A DNA stretch of 22,667 nucleotides from JAIEPT01 sp038217425 (lineage in GTDB: Bacteria > Planctomycetota > Planctomycetia > Gemmatales > Gemmataceae). A program made the translations under genes and the position numbers. Below the pieces are notes generated by a model. It saw only the letters and a list, made by a program, of their open reading frames with translations. It made no database searches and was not told where the DNA came from. The stretch's first letter is position 1. Every line of letters begins with the position of its first letter. Positions 7,313-15,472 of the stretch are shown here, piece after piece. The stretch spans positions 1 to 22,667 of the forward strand of contig JBBQPM010000109.1 in the NCBI GenBank assembly GCA_038217425.1. Reading direction: 5' to 3'.

Positions 7313-9100
7313 ATGAGCGTCAGTCATTCGCAAGCTCCCGCGCTGCATGCCCACCATGAGCCGGGATTCCTGGGCAAGTACATCTTCTCCACCGATCACA
7401 AGATCATCGGCATCCAGTTCCTGTTCACTTCGATGATCTTCCTGGCGTTGGGGGGCCTGCTCGCGCTCCTCGTCCGCATCCAGCTCGCCTGGCCTCACTC
7501 GGAAATCCCGCTCATCAAGCACTGGTTCGAAAACAATGCAGGGCGCATCTCCGAATCGTTCTACAACATGTCGTTCACGATGCACGCCAGCGTCATGATC
7601 TTCTTCGTCATTATTCCGTTCCTCACCGGGGCCTTCGGCAACTTCACGATACCGCTCATGATCGGCGCCCGCGATATGGCGTTTCCGATGCTCAACATGA
7701 TGTCCTACTGGGTCATGTGGCCCGCGTTCGTGCTCATCACGCTCAGCTTCACCGTCCCCGGCGGCGCCGCCAGCTCCGGCTGGACCGCTTACCCATTGCT
7801 TTCGACGCTCGGTATTGCGGCGCCCGGCTCCAACATGGGACAGGTTCTCTGGCTCGCCTCGCTCCTGTGCGTCGGCGTCGGCTCCATGATGGGCTCCGTC
7901 AACTACATCACCACCATCATCAACATGCGCGCCCCTGGCATGACCCTCTTCCGCATGCCCATGACCATCTGGGCCATGTTCATCACCGCCATCCTCCAGG
8001 CCTTCGCTCTCCCCGTCCTCACCGTCACCCTGATCTTCCAACTCCTCGACAAAACCATCGGCACCACCTTCTTCCTCCCCCCCGAAGGCGTGACCATCGG
8101 CAACTACTACACCGGCGTCGGCGGCGGCCAAACGCTTCTCTGGCAGCATCTTTTCTGGTTCTACTCGCATCCCGCCGTCTACATCATGATCCTCCCCGCC
8201 ATGGGCATGGTCTCCGACATCATCAGCACCTTCTCCCGTCGGCCCCTGTTCGGTTATCGGGCCATGGTGTACTCGATCTCGGGCATCGCCGGGCTCGGCT
8301 TCATCGTCTGGGGCCATCACATGTTCCAGAGCGGCATGGACCCGCGTCTCGGCACCGGTTTCATGATCGCCACCATCATGATCGCCCTCCCCTCCGCCGT
8401 CAAAGTCTTCAACTGGCTCGGCACGGTCTTCCAGGGAAATTTGCAGTACACCTCCGCGATGCTCTTCGCGCTGGCGTTCGTCTCGCTCTTCATCATCGGC
8501 GGCCTCAGCGGCATCTTCATGGCCGCCACCCCGGTCGATATCTTCATTCACGACACTTACTTCATCGTCGCCCATATTCACTACGTACTCTTCACTAGCA
8601 GTCTGTTCGGCATCTATGCCGCGATCTACTTCTGGTTCCCCAAGATGTTCGCCCGCTTCATGAATGAGACCTGGGGCAAGATCCACTTCACGCTCACGTT
8701 CATCCTGGGCAACTGCACCTTCTTCCCGATGCACATCCTGGGGACCGCGGGCATGCGGCGTCGCATCCCCGACGTGACCGCGGCCGTCAACGAAGAATCG
8801 CTGCTAATGCTCAACCAGTTCATCTCGATCAGCGCCCTCCTCCTGGGGTTGGCGCAGCTGATCTTCTTCGCCAACTTCTTCGGCAGCCTGTTCTTCGGCA
8901 AGAAGTGCACGGAGCGCAATCCCTGGCACAGCAACACCCTCGACTGGACCACGCCCACCCCCGCGGGGCACGGCAACTTCGACGTCATCCCCAACGTCTT
9001 CCACGGCCCGTACGAATACGGCCAGTTCAAGGACCGCACGGAAGATTACCTGCCGCAGGACGTGAAGTACGAAGGCCCCACGCCGAACGAGGGCCACTAA
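7313..9100 (+). CDS. coxA: Cytochrome c oxidase subunit I, A2-type haem-copper oxidase
   Basis: This is the catalytic subunit that reduces O2 and pumps protons. The start at 7313 has GAGG 9 bases upstream and gives 595 residues; the frame is open to 7250 but would overlap coxB. Metal ligands are present: MHASVMIFF carries the low-spin haem His, His286 in YSHPAVY with the cross-link Tyr290, His335-His336 in WGHHMF for CuB, and His421/His423 in VAHIHYV for the haems. The K-channel lysine is conserved in PSAVKVFNW. Helix VI reads YSHPAVY where A1 enzymes have GHPEVY: the D-channel glutamate is replaced by Ala288, and the compensating Tyr284-Ser285 pair is present, which defines the A2 subtype. 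It has about twelve membrane helices and a C-terminal extension of roughly 60 polar residues. Confidence 0.97.
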   Translation: MSVSHSQAPALHAHHEPGFLGKYIFSTDHKIIGIQFLFTSMIFLALGGLLALLVRIQLAWPHSEIPLIKHWFENNAGRISESFYNMSFTMHASVMIFFVIIPFLTGAFGNFTIPLMIGARDMAFPMLNMMSYWVMWPAFVLITLSFTVPGGAASSGWTAYPLLSTLGIAAPGSNMGQVLWLASLLCVGVGSMMGSVNYITTIINMRAPGMTLFRMPMTIWAMFITAILQAFALPVLTVTLIFQLLDKTIGTTFFLPPEGVTIGNYYTGVGGGQTLLWQHLFWFYSHPAVYIMILPAMGMVSDIISTFSRRPLFGYRAMVYSISGIAGLGFIVWGHHMFQSGMDPRLGTGFMIATIMIALPSAVKVFNWLGTVFQGNLQYTSAMLFALAFVSLFIIGGLSGIFMAATPVDIFIHDTYFIVAHIHYVLFTSSLFGIYAAIYFWFPKMFARFMNETWGKIHFTLTFILGNCTFFPMHILGTAGMRRRIPDVTAAVNEESLLMLNQFISISALLLGLAQLIFFANFFGSLFFGKKCTERNPWHSNTLDWTTPTPAGHGNFDVIPNVFHGPYEYGQFKDRTEDYLPQDVKYEGPTPNEGH

Positions 9101-9103
9101 GCG

Positions 9104-10015
9104 ATGAACGTCCGGACGAGCGAATTGGCGAAGCCCGTGCGCGTGGTTCAGGTCTTGGCCTGGACCACGGTTGCGCTGGCGTTGCCGCTTGTCTTCCTCG
9201 GCGCCCATGTCACCACCAATCGCTTCGGCATGATCGACCCGGTCGGCTACCGCGGGCCCTTGTACTTTTTGCTCAACTGGGCGGATCAGGGCATGGCCTG
9301 GCTCATCGAGCACGGCCATCGCCAGTTCGGATTCTTCGTGGGGATGTCCGCCATCGCCTTTGTAGCCGCGTCGTGGCTCTTGCGTTCGAGCCGTCTCGTC
9401 CGCGTCTTGTCGGCGCTCGTGCTCGGTATGGTGATCGTGCAAGGCTTGCTCGGCATCTTTCGCATCGAGCTGCACGCTCTGTACGGGCAGAATCTCGCCT
9501 GGATTCATGGCTGCTTCGCACAATTGGTGTTTGCGGTGATGGTCCTCGCTGCGGTGTCGAGCGGAGGCGAACCGGCGTACGCACAACCTTCTCGGCCCCT
9601 CCGCCGCGCCGGTTTACATGCGGTCGTCTTCGTGTATTTGCAGCTCGTCCTGGGCGGTTTGATGCGGCATTTCCCGTCGCCGCTCGTCCTGCGGTTGCAC
9701 CTGCTTGGCGCCTTCGCGGTGACAGCGTCGCTGGTGTGGTTGGCCGTGAAATCCCGTTCCGTCGATCCGCTCGTCTACAACCGCCTGGCAATCGTTGTTT
9801 ACCTGCTGCTCGCCTTTCAGGTAATGCTCGGGACCGAGTCGTTCTTCAGCTGGTATCCGCGCTATCGCGATCTCACCAACGAACTGACCGAATCGTCGGG
9901 CATGAAAGTCACGCGCACGATTCACTACTTGGTCGGCACGCTCATCTTCGCGACGAGCTGCGTCTTTGCCCTGCGCACCCATCAGGCGTTAAAGCACGCG
10001 GAGGCGCCGGCATGA
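9104..10015 (+). CDS. ctaA: Haem A synthase (COX15/CtaA)
   Basis: The enzyme oxidises the C8 methyl of haem O to a formyl group, giving haem A for subunit I. The protein has 303 residues and eight predicted membrane helices in two four-helix halves, the usual CtaA plan. The family's histidines are all present: EHGHR (Glu69, His70, His72), His135 in WIHGCF, His199 in RLHLLG and His274 in IHYLVG. It starts 3 bases after the coxA stop. Its own stop overlaps the ctaB start (ATGA), implying translational coupling of the two haem-modifying enzymes. No Cys pair typical of some Bacillus-type CtaA proteins is evident in the first periplasmic loop. Confidence 0.93.
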   Translation: MNVRTSELAKPVRVVQVLAWTTVALALPLVFLGAHVTTNRFGMIDPVGYRGPLYFLLNWADQGMAWLIEHGHRQFGFFVGMSAIAFVAASWLLRSSRLVRVLSALVLGMVIVQGLLGIFRIELHALYGQNLAWIHGCFAQLVFAVMVLAAVSSGGEPAYAQPSRPLRRAGLHAVVFVYLQLVLGGLMRHFPSPLVLRLHLLGAFAVTASLVWLAVKSRSVDPLVYNRLAIVVYLLLAFQVMLGTESFFSWYPRYRDLTNELTESSGMKVTRTIHYLVGTLIFATSCVFALRTHQALKHAEAPA

Positions 10016-10914
10016 AAGTCGATGCTCCCGTACTGACCTCGCCGCGCATGCGACTCAGCGATCTTGCCGCGCTCACCAAACCGCGGATCTCGCTGCTTGT
10101 CCTGTTTACGGTCGCCGCCGGGGCGCTCTTCGCGGCGCGCGGGCCGTTGTCGATCACGCTGTTGCTGAACGCGCTTTTTGGCACCACGCTGGTCGCCATC
10201 TGCGGCAGCGTTCTCAATCAAGTGATCGAACGCCATAGCGACGCCCTGATGCACCGCACCGAGAATCGCCCCATTCCCTCGGGCCGTGTCCATCCCGGAG
10301 AAGCGCTCGCGCTAGGCCTGGCGCTCGGCGTCTTCGGACTCGTCTACCTGGCGCTGACGGTACCGGCCATGTGTACGGCGGTCGCGGCGTTTACGCTTTT
10401 CACCTACGTCGGCGTCTATACGCCGCTCAAGCGCGTTACCACGCTCAACACGCTCATCGGCGCCGTCCCCGGCGCGCTCCCTCCGGTCATCGGCTACGCC
10501 GCGGTGTCGGGGACGCTCGACGCCGGCGCCTTCGCGCTCTTCCTGATCGTCTTCATCTGGCAGGTGCCGCACTTTCTCGCCATCGCCTGGATCCACCGCG
10601 ACGATTACGCCCGCGGGGGGCTCAAGATGCTGCCGCTCGTCGATCCCGAAGGCCTCATGACCGCCCGGCAAATGGTCCTCTACAGTCTGACGCTCATTCC
10701 CGTCAGCCTGATCCCCGTGCTCCTGCAACGCGCCGGCCCGTGGTACGCCGGGGGCGCCTGCTTTCTCGGCCTGATCTTCCTCGCGGAGGCGATCGGGTTC
10801 CTGCGCGAACGGAGCCGGCGGAAGGCGCGCCGGGTTCTCCTGTTTTCGCTCGCCTATTTGCCCGTGCTCCTGGCCCTGTTACTCCTGGAACCGCGGCTCA
10901 TCCTGGGAAGTTAG
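10012..10914 (+). CDS. ctaB: Protoheme IX farnesyltransferase (haem O synthase)
   Basis: The enzyme joins farnesyl diphosphate to haem B to make haem O, the substrate of CtaA. It is a 300-residue member of the UbiA prenyltransferase superfamily. The first Asp-rich motif is NQVIERHSDALMHRT (Asn69, Glu73, Asp77), followed by NRPIPSGRV. YTPLKR at 136-141 and WQVPHFLAIAW at 183-193 are CtaB signatures, and DDYARGGLKMLP (197-208) is the second motif region. About nine membrane helices are expected. The frame is open far upstream (to 8905), but the ATG at 10012 has a GGAGGCG ribosome site and matches family length. Confidence 0.95.
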   Translation: MKVDAPVLTSPRMRLSDLAALTKPRISLLVLFTVAAGALFAARGPLSITLLLNALFGTTLVAICGSVLNQVIERHSDALMHRTENRPIPSGRVHPGEALALGLALGVFGLVYLALTVPAMCTAVAAFTLFTYVGVYTPLKRVTTLNTLIGAVPGALPPVIGYAAVSGTLDAGAFALFLIVFIWQVPHFLAIAWIHRDDYARGGLKMLPLVDPEGLMTARQMVLYSLTLIPVSLIPVLLQRAGPWYAGGACFLGLIFLAEAIGFLRERSRRKARRVLLFSLAYLPVLLALLLLEPRLILGS

Positions 10915-10917
10915 ATC

Positions 10918-11835
10918 ATGGCTCACGCGACTGTTCATGACGAACCGGAACTCCAGATGGGGCTCCCCATGTCCAACGGCAAGTTGTGCATGTGGCTCTT
11001 CCTGGTGACCGAAATCATGTTCTTCACCGCCCTCCTGGGCGTCTACATGCTGCTGCGCAACGGTCAGGCGACCAAGTCCGCCCCCTGGCCCAAGCCGCAC
11101 GACGTCCACCTCGTCGAATGGATCGGCGCCGCCAATACCTTCGTCCTGATTCTTTCGAGCTTCTTCGTCGTCCTCGCCCATCACTACTTGCACGTGAACG
11201 ACGTCAAGAAGGCGATTTATTACCTCGCCGCCACGCTCGGTCTCGGCATCCTCTTCCTCGTCGTCAAGGGGTTCGAGTATCAGTCGAAGTTCGCCCACGA
11301 AATCCTGCCGGGCCGGGTTTTCGAGCGACTCGATTCGCCCAACGGCGCCAAGTATGTCGAGCACGTCAAGGGGCAGCTGAAAACGATTCTCGAAGGCAAG
11401 CATGGCGAGAGCGAGAACCTGAAATCCGCCGCCGCGTCGCTTTTGACCGACATCTCCGAGAAGCGACTGAACGCACGCCAGGTCAACGAGCGGGTCGTCG
11501 GTAAGAATAACCCGAAAAAGACGATCAATCCCGTCGATCGTCCCCGAGCCGAGGATTCTAGCGAGGCCAAGGGGTTGCTGGAGATCGACGAACACGCACA
11601 CGTCGCGTACTCGATCCCCTGGGGCAACATCTGGGCGTCGTGCTATTTCGCCATGACCGGCTTCCACGCCCTGCACGTCCTCGGGGGCCTGGTCGTGTTT
11701 GCCTGGTTCTTGATTTCCTACGCACGAGGGACGTTCGGGCCGCAGAGCGCGAGCGCCGTCGAAGTGACGGGCCTCTATTGGCACTTCGTCGACATCGTCT
11801 GGATCTTCCTCTTCCCGCTTTTGTACCTGGTATAA
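10918..11835 (+). CDS. coxC: Cytochrome c oxidase subunit III with a long hydrophilic insertion
   Basis: Subunit III stabilises subunit I and supports proton uptake. The protein has 305 residues with about five membrane helices: roughly 23-46, 66-90, 98-118, 236-268 and 283-304. The first (LCMWLFLVTEIMFF), the KGFEY stretch after the third helix (117-121), the FAMTGFHALHVLGG segment (244-257) and the C-terminal YWHFVDIVWIFLF are family hallmarks. The unusual part is residues about 122-235: a charged, helix-prone stretch of roughly 110 residues stands where most bacterial subunits III have a loop of about 25. It begins 3 bases after the ctaB stop. Confidence 0.93.
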   Translation: MAHATVHDEPELQMGLPMSNGKLCMWLFLVTEIMFFTALLGVYMLLRNGQATKSAPWPKPHDVHLVEWIGAANTFVLILSSFFVVLAHHYLHVNDVKKAIYYLAATLGLGILFLVVKGFEYQSKFAHEILPGRVFERLDSPNGAKYVEHVKGQLKTILEGKHGESENLKSAAASLLTDISEKRLNARQVNERVVGKNNPKKTINPVDRPRAEDSSEAKGLLEIDEHAHVAYSIPWGNIWASCYFAMTGFHALHVLGGLVVFAWFLISYARGTFGPQSASAVEVTGLYWHFVDIVWIFLFPLLYLV

Positions 11836-11848
11836 ATCGGAGTCCGCC

Positions 11849-12223
11849 ATGGCCGACCTTCATACGCACGCCGCCGACAGCCACGAGCAGAAAAGCCACT
11901 ATCTCGAATACTGGCGCGTGTTCATCATCCTGTGCGTCTGCACCGCGTCCTCGTTCGTCCTCAACTGGGGCGTGGGCCGGGCGCTCGACATGCATCTGCT
12001 CTCGGCTGGACTCATCATGCTCGTCGCCGTGGTGAAGGCGTACTTCGTCATCGTGATCTTCATGCATCTCAAGCAGGACTGGGGCATGGTCTACCCGATC
12101 ATGATTCCCGTGGTCATCATGAGCGTGATGACGATCATCATCCTGTCGATCGACACGGTGTTCGCGATCCCGCTGGAACAGCGCCCCGACGTGTCGATGA
12201 CCGACCTGAAGCTGGACAAGTGA
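11849..12223 (+). CDS. Cytochrome c oxidase subunit IV (prokaryotic COX4-like)
   Basis: The protein has 124 residues and three membrane helices (about 23-40, 50-73 and 82-105) after a His-rich cytoplasmic start. The middle helix ends VKAYFVIVIFMHLK, with the FMHLK signature of the small fourth subunit of bacterial haem-copper oxidases (CtaF/CyoD-like). It has no metal ligands and is thought to help assembly or stability of the complex. CGGAGT lies about 7 bases before the ATG. Its TGA overlaps the next ATG by one base (TGATG). Some genomes call this gene coxD or ctaF; I leave the symbol blank. Confidence 0.88.
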   Translation: MADLHTHAADSHEQKSHYLEYWRVFIILCVCTASSFVLNWGVGRALDMHLLSAGLIMLVAVVKAYFVIVIFMHLKQDWGMVYPIMIPVVIMSVMTIIILSIDTVFAIPLEQRPDVSMTDLKLDK

Positions 12224-13233
12224 TGCGTCTCCTCGCGCTGGCGGCTCTGCTGCTCGGTTCGGCGCTCCCGGCGCACGAGTCGAGCGGCTTTACCGAGTGG
12301 AGCAAGCAGCTCGAATCCTTCACGCTCACCGACGGCCGAACGGGCGAAGCCTTTACGCCCGAACAGCTGCGCGGCAAAGTCTGGGTCGCGCATTTCTTCT
12401 TCACAACATGCACGCAGGGGTGTTCCGAAACCAATCGGACGATGCAGGAACTGCAGAAACGCTTCGCCGATCATCGCCATGTCGCTTTCGTCAGCATTTC
12501 GGTCAATCCCGCCCACGATAAGCCCGAAGTGCTGCGCGCGTTCGCGGAGAACCTGGAAGCCAGGCCGGGCCAGTGGTTCTTTCTCACCGGAGGCGAGGCG
12601 GACGTGCACCGCATTGTGCGTTCAATTTTCTATCAAGGCGTCGAGACGAATCCCGGAGCGCCGCTGACGAGCGCCGTGACCCACGCGTTTCGCCTGCTGC
12701 TCATCAATCACGAAGGCGCCATCGTCGGATACGCGGACGGCAAGGACCGCTCCGCCCCCGAACTTCTGGAGCGAGCCATCAATAGATCGCTCCTGGGCGG
12801 TAACGTCCGCGCTCCGCATTTTTTGCCGACGCTCAACGCGGGGCTCAATACGCTGTGCACGCTCCTCCTAATTTTCGGCTACGCCTTCATTCGTAATGGC
12901 CGTGAGAAGCTGCACATTGCGTGCATGCTCTCGGCCCTCGCGGTCTCGGCTCTCTTCCTGGGCTGTTACTTGTATTACCACTTCGTGATTCTGGACGGCC
13001 AGCCGACGCGTTTTCGGCACGAGGGGCCAATTCGCGTGGCGTATTTCACGATCCTGCTCACGCACACCGTCCTGGCGGCGAGCGTGGCGCCCCTTGCACT
13101 CTGGACCGCGTACCTGGGGCTCACCGATCAACGGCTCCGGCACCGCTGGTGGGCCCGGCGCACGTTACCGATCTGGCTTTACGTCTCGATCACCGGCGTC
13201 GTCGTTTACTGGATGCTGTATCAGATGGGGTGA
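12223..13233 (+). CDS. Sco copper chaperone fused to a DUF420/CtaM-like membrane domain
   Basis: The protein has 336 residues. Residues 1-17 form a signal peptide or anchor. Residues about 25-190 are a Sco1/SenC thioredoxin-fold domain that delivers copper to CuA: the copper cysteines are Cys63 and Cys67 in TTCTQGC, and the third ligand is His154 in VTHAFRLLLIN. The usual proline after the first cysteine is missing. Residues about 199-336 are a DUF420 domain with four helices and conserved-looking histidines (His231, His253, His281, His307). Bacterial CtaM (YozB) is a DUF420 protein needed to mature haem-A oxidases in Firmicutes. One polypeptide thus carries two assembly functions that are often separate genes. 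There is no Cox11/CtaG gene in the operon, so this protein and unknown partners may cover CuB insertion. The family calls are strong; the combined role is inferred. Confidence 0.88.
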   Translation: MRLLALAALLLGSALPAHESSGFTEWSKQLESFTLTDGRTGEAFTPEQLRGKVWVAHFFFTTCTQGCSETNRTMQELQKRFADHRHVAFVSISVNPAHDKPEVLRAFAENLEARPGQWFFLTGGEADVHRIVRSIFYQGVETNPGAPLTSAVTHAFRLLLINHEGAIVGYADGKDRSAPELLERAINRSLLGGNVRAPHFLPTLNAGLNTLCTLLLIFGYAFIRNGREKLHIACMLSALAVSALFLGCYLYYHFVILDGQPTRFRHEGPIRVAYFTILLTHTVLAASVAPLALWTAYLGLTDQRLRHRWWARRTLPIWLYVSITGVVVYWMLYQMG

Positions 13234-13323
13234 AAGCCCAGGGATGGCGATCCCCGCGGAACCGCCGCGAATTGGATATTGTTTTACGGGCGCTTCCCCA
13301 GGGATCGCCATCCCTGGGCTTTC
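13232..13323. repeat. Perfect 23-base inverted repeat at the end of the cox operon
   Basis: The arms 13232-13254 and 13301-13323 are exact reverse complements around a 46-base loop. The left arm begins inside the TGA stop codon of the Sco-DUF420 gene. The core CAGGGATGGCGATCCC is itself partly palindromic. It probably folds in the transcript and may end or protect the cox mRNA, but no T tract follows. Confidence 0.9.
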
Positions 13324-13360
13324 GCCGAAAACGCCCCTGTCCGTTTTTCGCTCTCGCAAT

Positions 13361-13366
13361 TATAAT
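13361..13366 (+). promoter_or_regulatory. Perfect -10 box upstream of secG
   Basis: TATAAT lies 45 bases before the secG ATG, just beyond the inverted repeat that closes the cox operon. The expected -35 position (13338-13343, TGTCCG) is poor. It is the only consensus TATAAT I noticed in the intergenic DNA and is a plausible promoter for the secG-yicC-gmk-rpoZ-yceH run. Confidence 0.5.
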
Positions 13367-13411
13367 GCCATTTGCCACCCGAGGTCCGTTTCTTCTGCCG
13401 GAGGCCCCTGT

Positions 13412-13672
13412 ATGGATTGGTTCTTTGCTCTCGGCCGGTTTCTCAGCATCATCGTCCTCATCGTCAGTCTGCTCCTGATCGTGCTGGTGCTCATCCAGCG
13501 CGGCAAAGGGGGCGGACTCATCGGCGCTTTGGGCGGTAGCGGCGGCTCTAGCCCCTTCGGCTCCCGCGCCGGCGATCAGTTCACCCGACTCACAATCTAC
13601 ATCGCGATGGTTTGGCTCGTCCTGATCATGATCCTCACCCCCATGTATCAGTACGACAGCATGGGCCGATAA
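13412..13672 (+). CDS. secG: Preprotein translocase subunit SecG
   Basis: SecG is the small membrane subunit of the SecYEG channel. The 86-residue protein has two membrane helices, about 7-29 and 61-79. Between them is the family signature: LVLIQRGKGGGLIGALGG followed by the Ser/Gly-rich SSPFGSRAGDQFTRLT. GGAGGC lies 6 bases before the ATG. The frame is open to 13094, but everything upstream overlaps the Sco gene and the inverted repeat. It is likely the first gene of a housekeeping operon. Confidence 0.93.
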   Translation: MDWFFALGRFLSIIVLIVSLLLIVLVLIQRGKGGGLIGALGGSGGSSPFGSRAGDQFTRLTIYIAMVWLVLIMILTPMYQYDSMGR

Positions 13673-13699
13673 TCTTCCCGCGCGACGAATGAGGTGAAC

Positions 13700-14593
13700 G
13701 TGCTCTGGAGCATGACCGGTTTCGGAGAAGCACGCCACGAAAGTCAGCGGCTGTCTCTCTCCTTCGAAGTCCGTGCCGTCAATAATCGGTATCTGAAGGT
13801 CTCGGTGCGGGCTCCGGATCCGTATCACCTGCTCGAAGGAGAGATCGAGAAGGTCGTCCGCAAACTCGTCAAGCGCGGCACCCTGCAGATTCAGCTGCGC
13901 TGCGACAAGCCGCCGACCCTGGACGACTTTCGCATCAACTCCGTCGCCCTGGCAAGCTACGTCAAACAGATCCGGCAAGTGGCGGCGGATCTGGATCTTG
14001 CCGACGGCGGCCAGGCGCTCCTGGCGCAGGTGCTCAGTCTGCCCGGCGTCGTCCCCGAAGCAGGGGCGGCGGGACACGCGATTTACGACGATTGGCCTCT
14101 CCTGGAGAAAACACTCGAACACGCCCTCGCCAATCTCAACCGCATGCGCCAGGAAGAGGGCCAGGCGATGGCGCTGGAACTTATCGAACTTCGCCTGGCG
14201 ATCGTCCGCCGACTCGAGACGATTCGCCAACGCGTGCCGCACGTGGTCGCCTCGTTCCGCGATCGGCTCTTCGAACGCGTGAAGGGATTGCTCAAGGAAC
14301 TCGACGTCAAGCTCGATCAGAACGATCTGATCCGCGAGACGTCCCTCTATGCGGAGCGTAGCGACATTGCCGAGGAGATTGTTCGGCTCGGCACGCATCT
14401 GGATCACTTCCAGGAGATCGTGCAAAAGGATAACGACAGCCCGGGCCGCAAGCTGGAATTCGTGACGCAGGAGATGGGGCGCGAGGCGAACACGATCGGC
14501 TCCAAGGCGAGCGACGTGGTGATTTCGCGGGAAGTGGTGGAGATCAAGGGGACGCTCGAAAAGATTCGCGAATTGATTCAGAACGTCGAGTAA
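13700..14593 (+). CDS. yicC: YicC family endoribonuclease
   Basis: The protein opens with the family's N-terminal SMTGFGEAR and ends with the DUF1732 tail REVVEIKGTLEKIRELIQNVE-like region, for 297 residues from the GTG at 13700. GAGG at 13691-13694 lies 5 bases upstream of that GTG; an in-frame GTG at 13694 would add two residues. Members of this family are hexameric endoribonucleases, and E. coli YicC acts on small RNAs. Further hallmarks are EVRAVNNRYLKVSVR near the start and RETSLYAERSDIAEEIVRL in the C-terminal half. Its position before gmk and rpoZ is a widely conserved order. Confidence 0.93.
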   Translation: MLWSMTGFGEARHESQRLSLSFEVRAVNNRYLKVSVRAPDPYHLLEGEIEKVVRKLVKRGTLQIQLRCDKPPTLDDFRINSVALASYVKQIRQVAADLDLADGGQALLAQVLSLPGVVPEAGAAGHAIYDDWPLLEKTLEHALANLNRMRQEEGQAMALELIELRLAIVRRLETIRQRVPHVVASFRDRLFERVKGLLKELDVKLDQNDLIRETSLYAERSDIAEEIVRLGTHLDHFQEIVQKDNDSPGRKLEFVTQEMGREANTIGSKASDVVISREVVEIKGTLEKIRELIQNVE

Positions 14594-14605
14594 CGCGGTC
14601 ACGCC

Positions 14606-15172
14606 ATGACATTCGGACCCTTGATCGTGATCTCAGGCCCCTCGGGCAGCGGCAAATCGACGCTGGTCGAACGTTTGCTCTCGAGCACCGGTCTGCCGCT
14701 TCGGTTGTCGGTTTCGGTAACGACGCGGAGCCGGCGGCCGCAAGAGTTGGACGGGGTTCACTATCACTTTTGGGATCGCGCGCGGTTTCAGGAGGAGATC
14801 GCGGGCGGGGGCTTTCTCGAGTGGGCGGAGGTGTTCGGCAATTACTACGGCACGCTGCGCCGCGAGGTGGAGAGCCGGGCGCAGGGCGTGGGCGTGCTCC
14901 TGGACATCGACGTCAAGGGGTGGGAGCAGGTTCGGCAAAAATGCCCGGACGCGGTGTCGATCTTCATCCGGGCGCCGTCGCTCGCGGTCTACGAGGAGCG
15001 CTTACGGAGTCGGCGAACCGAGTCGGAAGAGTCGTTACAGAAGCGTTTGCAGGGAGCCCTCGCCGAAGAGGCTCGAATTAGCGAATACCAGCATCAGGTC
15101 GTCAATGTCGACCTGGACGAGGCGTACCAGGCGATTCTCGAAATCATCCAGCCGTTTTTCACGAAGGGGTAG
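14606..15172 (+). CDS. gmk: Guanylate kinase
   Basis: The enzyme transfers phosphate from ATP to GMP, making GDP for nucleotide pools and (p)ppGpp turnover. The 188-residue protein has the P-loop GPSGSGKST at 11-19, the GMP-binding segment SVSVTTRSRRPQELDGVHYH with its conserved TTR and GVHYHF elements, and LLDIDVKGWEQVR with the Walker B-like aspartates. The lid region has the arginine-rich ERLRSRRTESEE. The gene begins 12 bases after yicC and ends 3 bases before rpoZ, so co-transcription is very likely. No strong ribosome site is visible. Confidence 0.96.
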   Translation: MTFGPLIVISGPSGSGKSTLVERLLSSTGLPLRLSVSVTTRSRRPQELDGVHYHFWDRARFQEEIAGGGFLEWAEVFGNYYGTLRREVESRAQGVGVLLDIDVKGWEQVRQKCPDAVSIFIRAPSLAVYEERLRSRRTESEESLQKRLQGALAEEARISEYQHQVVNVDLDEAYQAILEIIQPFFTKG

Positions 15173-15175
15173 CGC

Positions 15176-15451
15176 ATGCATGAGGATCTGAAAGAAGAGT
15201 TGATCGTCAACAAAGTAGGGGGCCGATTCAAGCTCTCGACCCTGATCCAGAAGCGCATGGTCGCGCTCAACACCGGCGCCCGGCCCATGATCGACATGCG
15301 GACCACCGACCGGATGGCGATCGTCATTCAGGAAATCCTGCAGGACAAGATCTTCCTGGACGCCTCGGGCAACGTGCAATCGCGCGGCATGTCCCCCGGC
15401 GATGCGGCCCGGCGTGCGATGCTCACGGATATTTCGGACGTTGGGGATTAA
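15176..15451 (+). CDS. rpoZ: RNA polymerase omega subunit
   Basis: Omega is the small subunit that helps fold and recruit beta-prime. The 91-residue protein carries an omega-like core: VNKVGGRFKLSTLIQKRM followed by ALNTGARPMIDM, which replaces the R-x-x-x-L/I-x-G region of proteobacterial omega. The call rests on this core plus its place straight after gmk, the standard order in bacteria. Its C-terminal third (GNVQSRGMSPGDAARRAM) differs from E. coli omega. It starts 3 bases after the gmk stop. Confidence 0.87.
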   Translation: MHEDLKEELIVNKVGGRFKLSTLIQKRMVALNTGARPMIDMRTTDRMAIVIQEILQDKIFLDASGNVQSRGMSPGDAARRAMLTDISDVGD

Positions 15452-15472
15452 CCGGAGTTACGGAAACACATC

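Noticed and set aside
7226..8734. 502-residue open frame antisense to coxA
   Set aside because: It is rich in Asp, Glu, Gly and His repeats that arise from the reverse of a GC-rich membrane-protein gene, and coxA is certain.
8905..10011. Long upstream extension of the ctaB frame across coxA and ctaA
   Set aside because: It overlaps two certain genes and is Arg/Pro/His-rich; ctaB begins at 10012 with a ribosome site.
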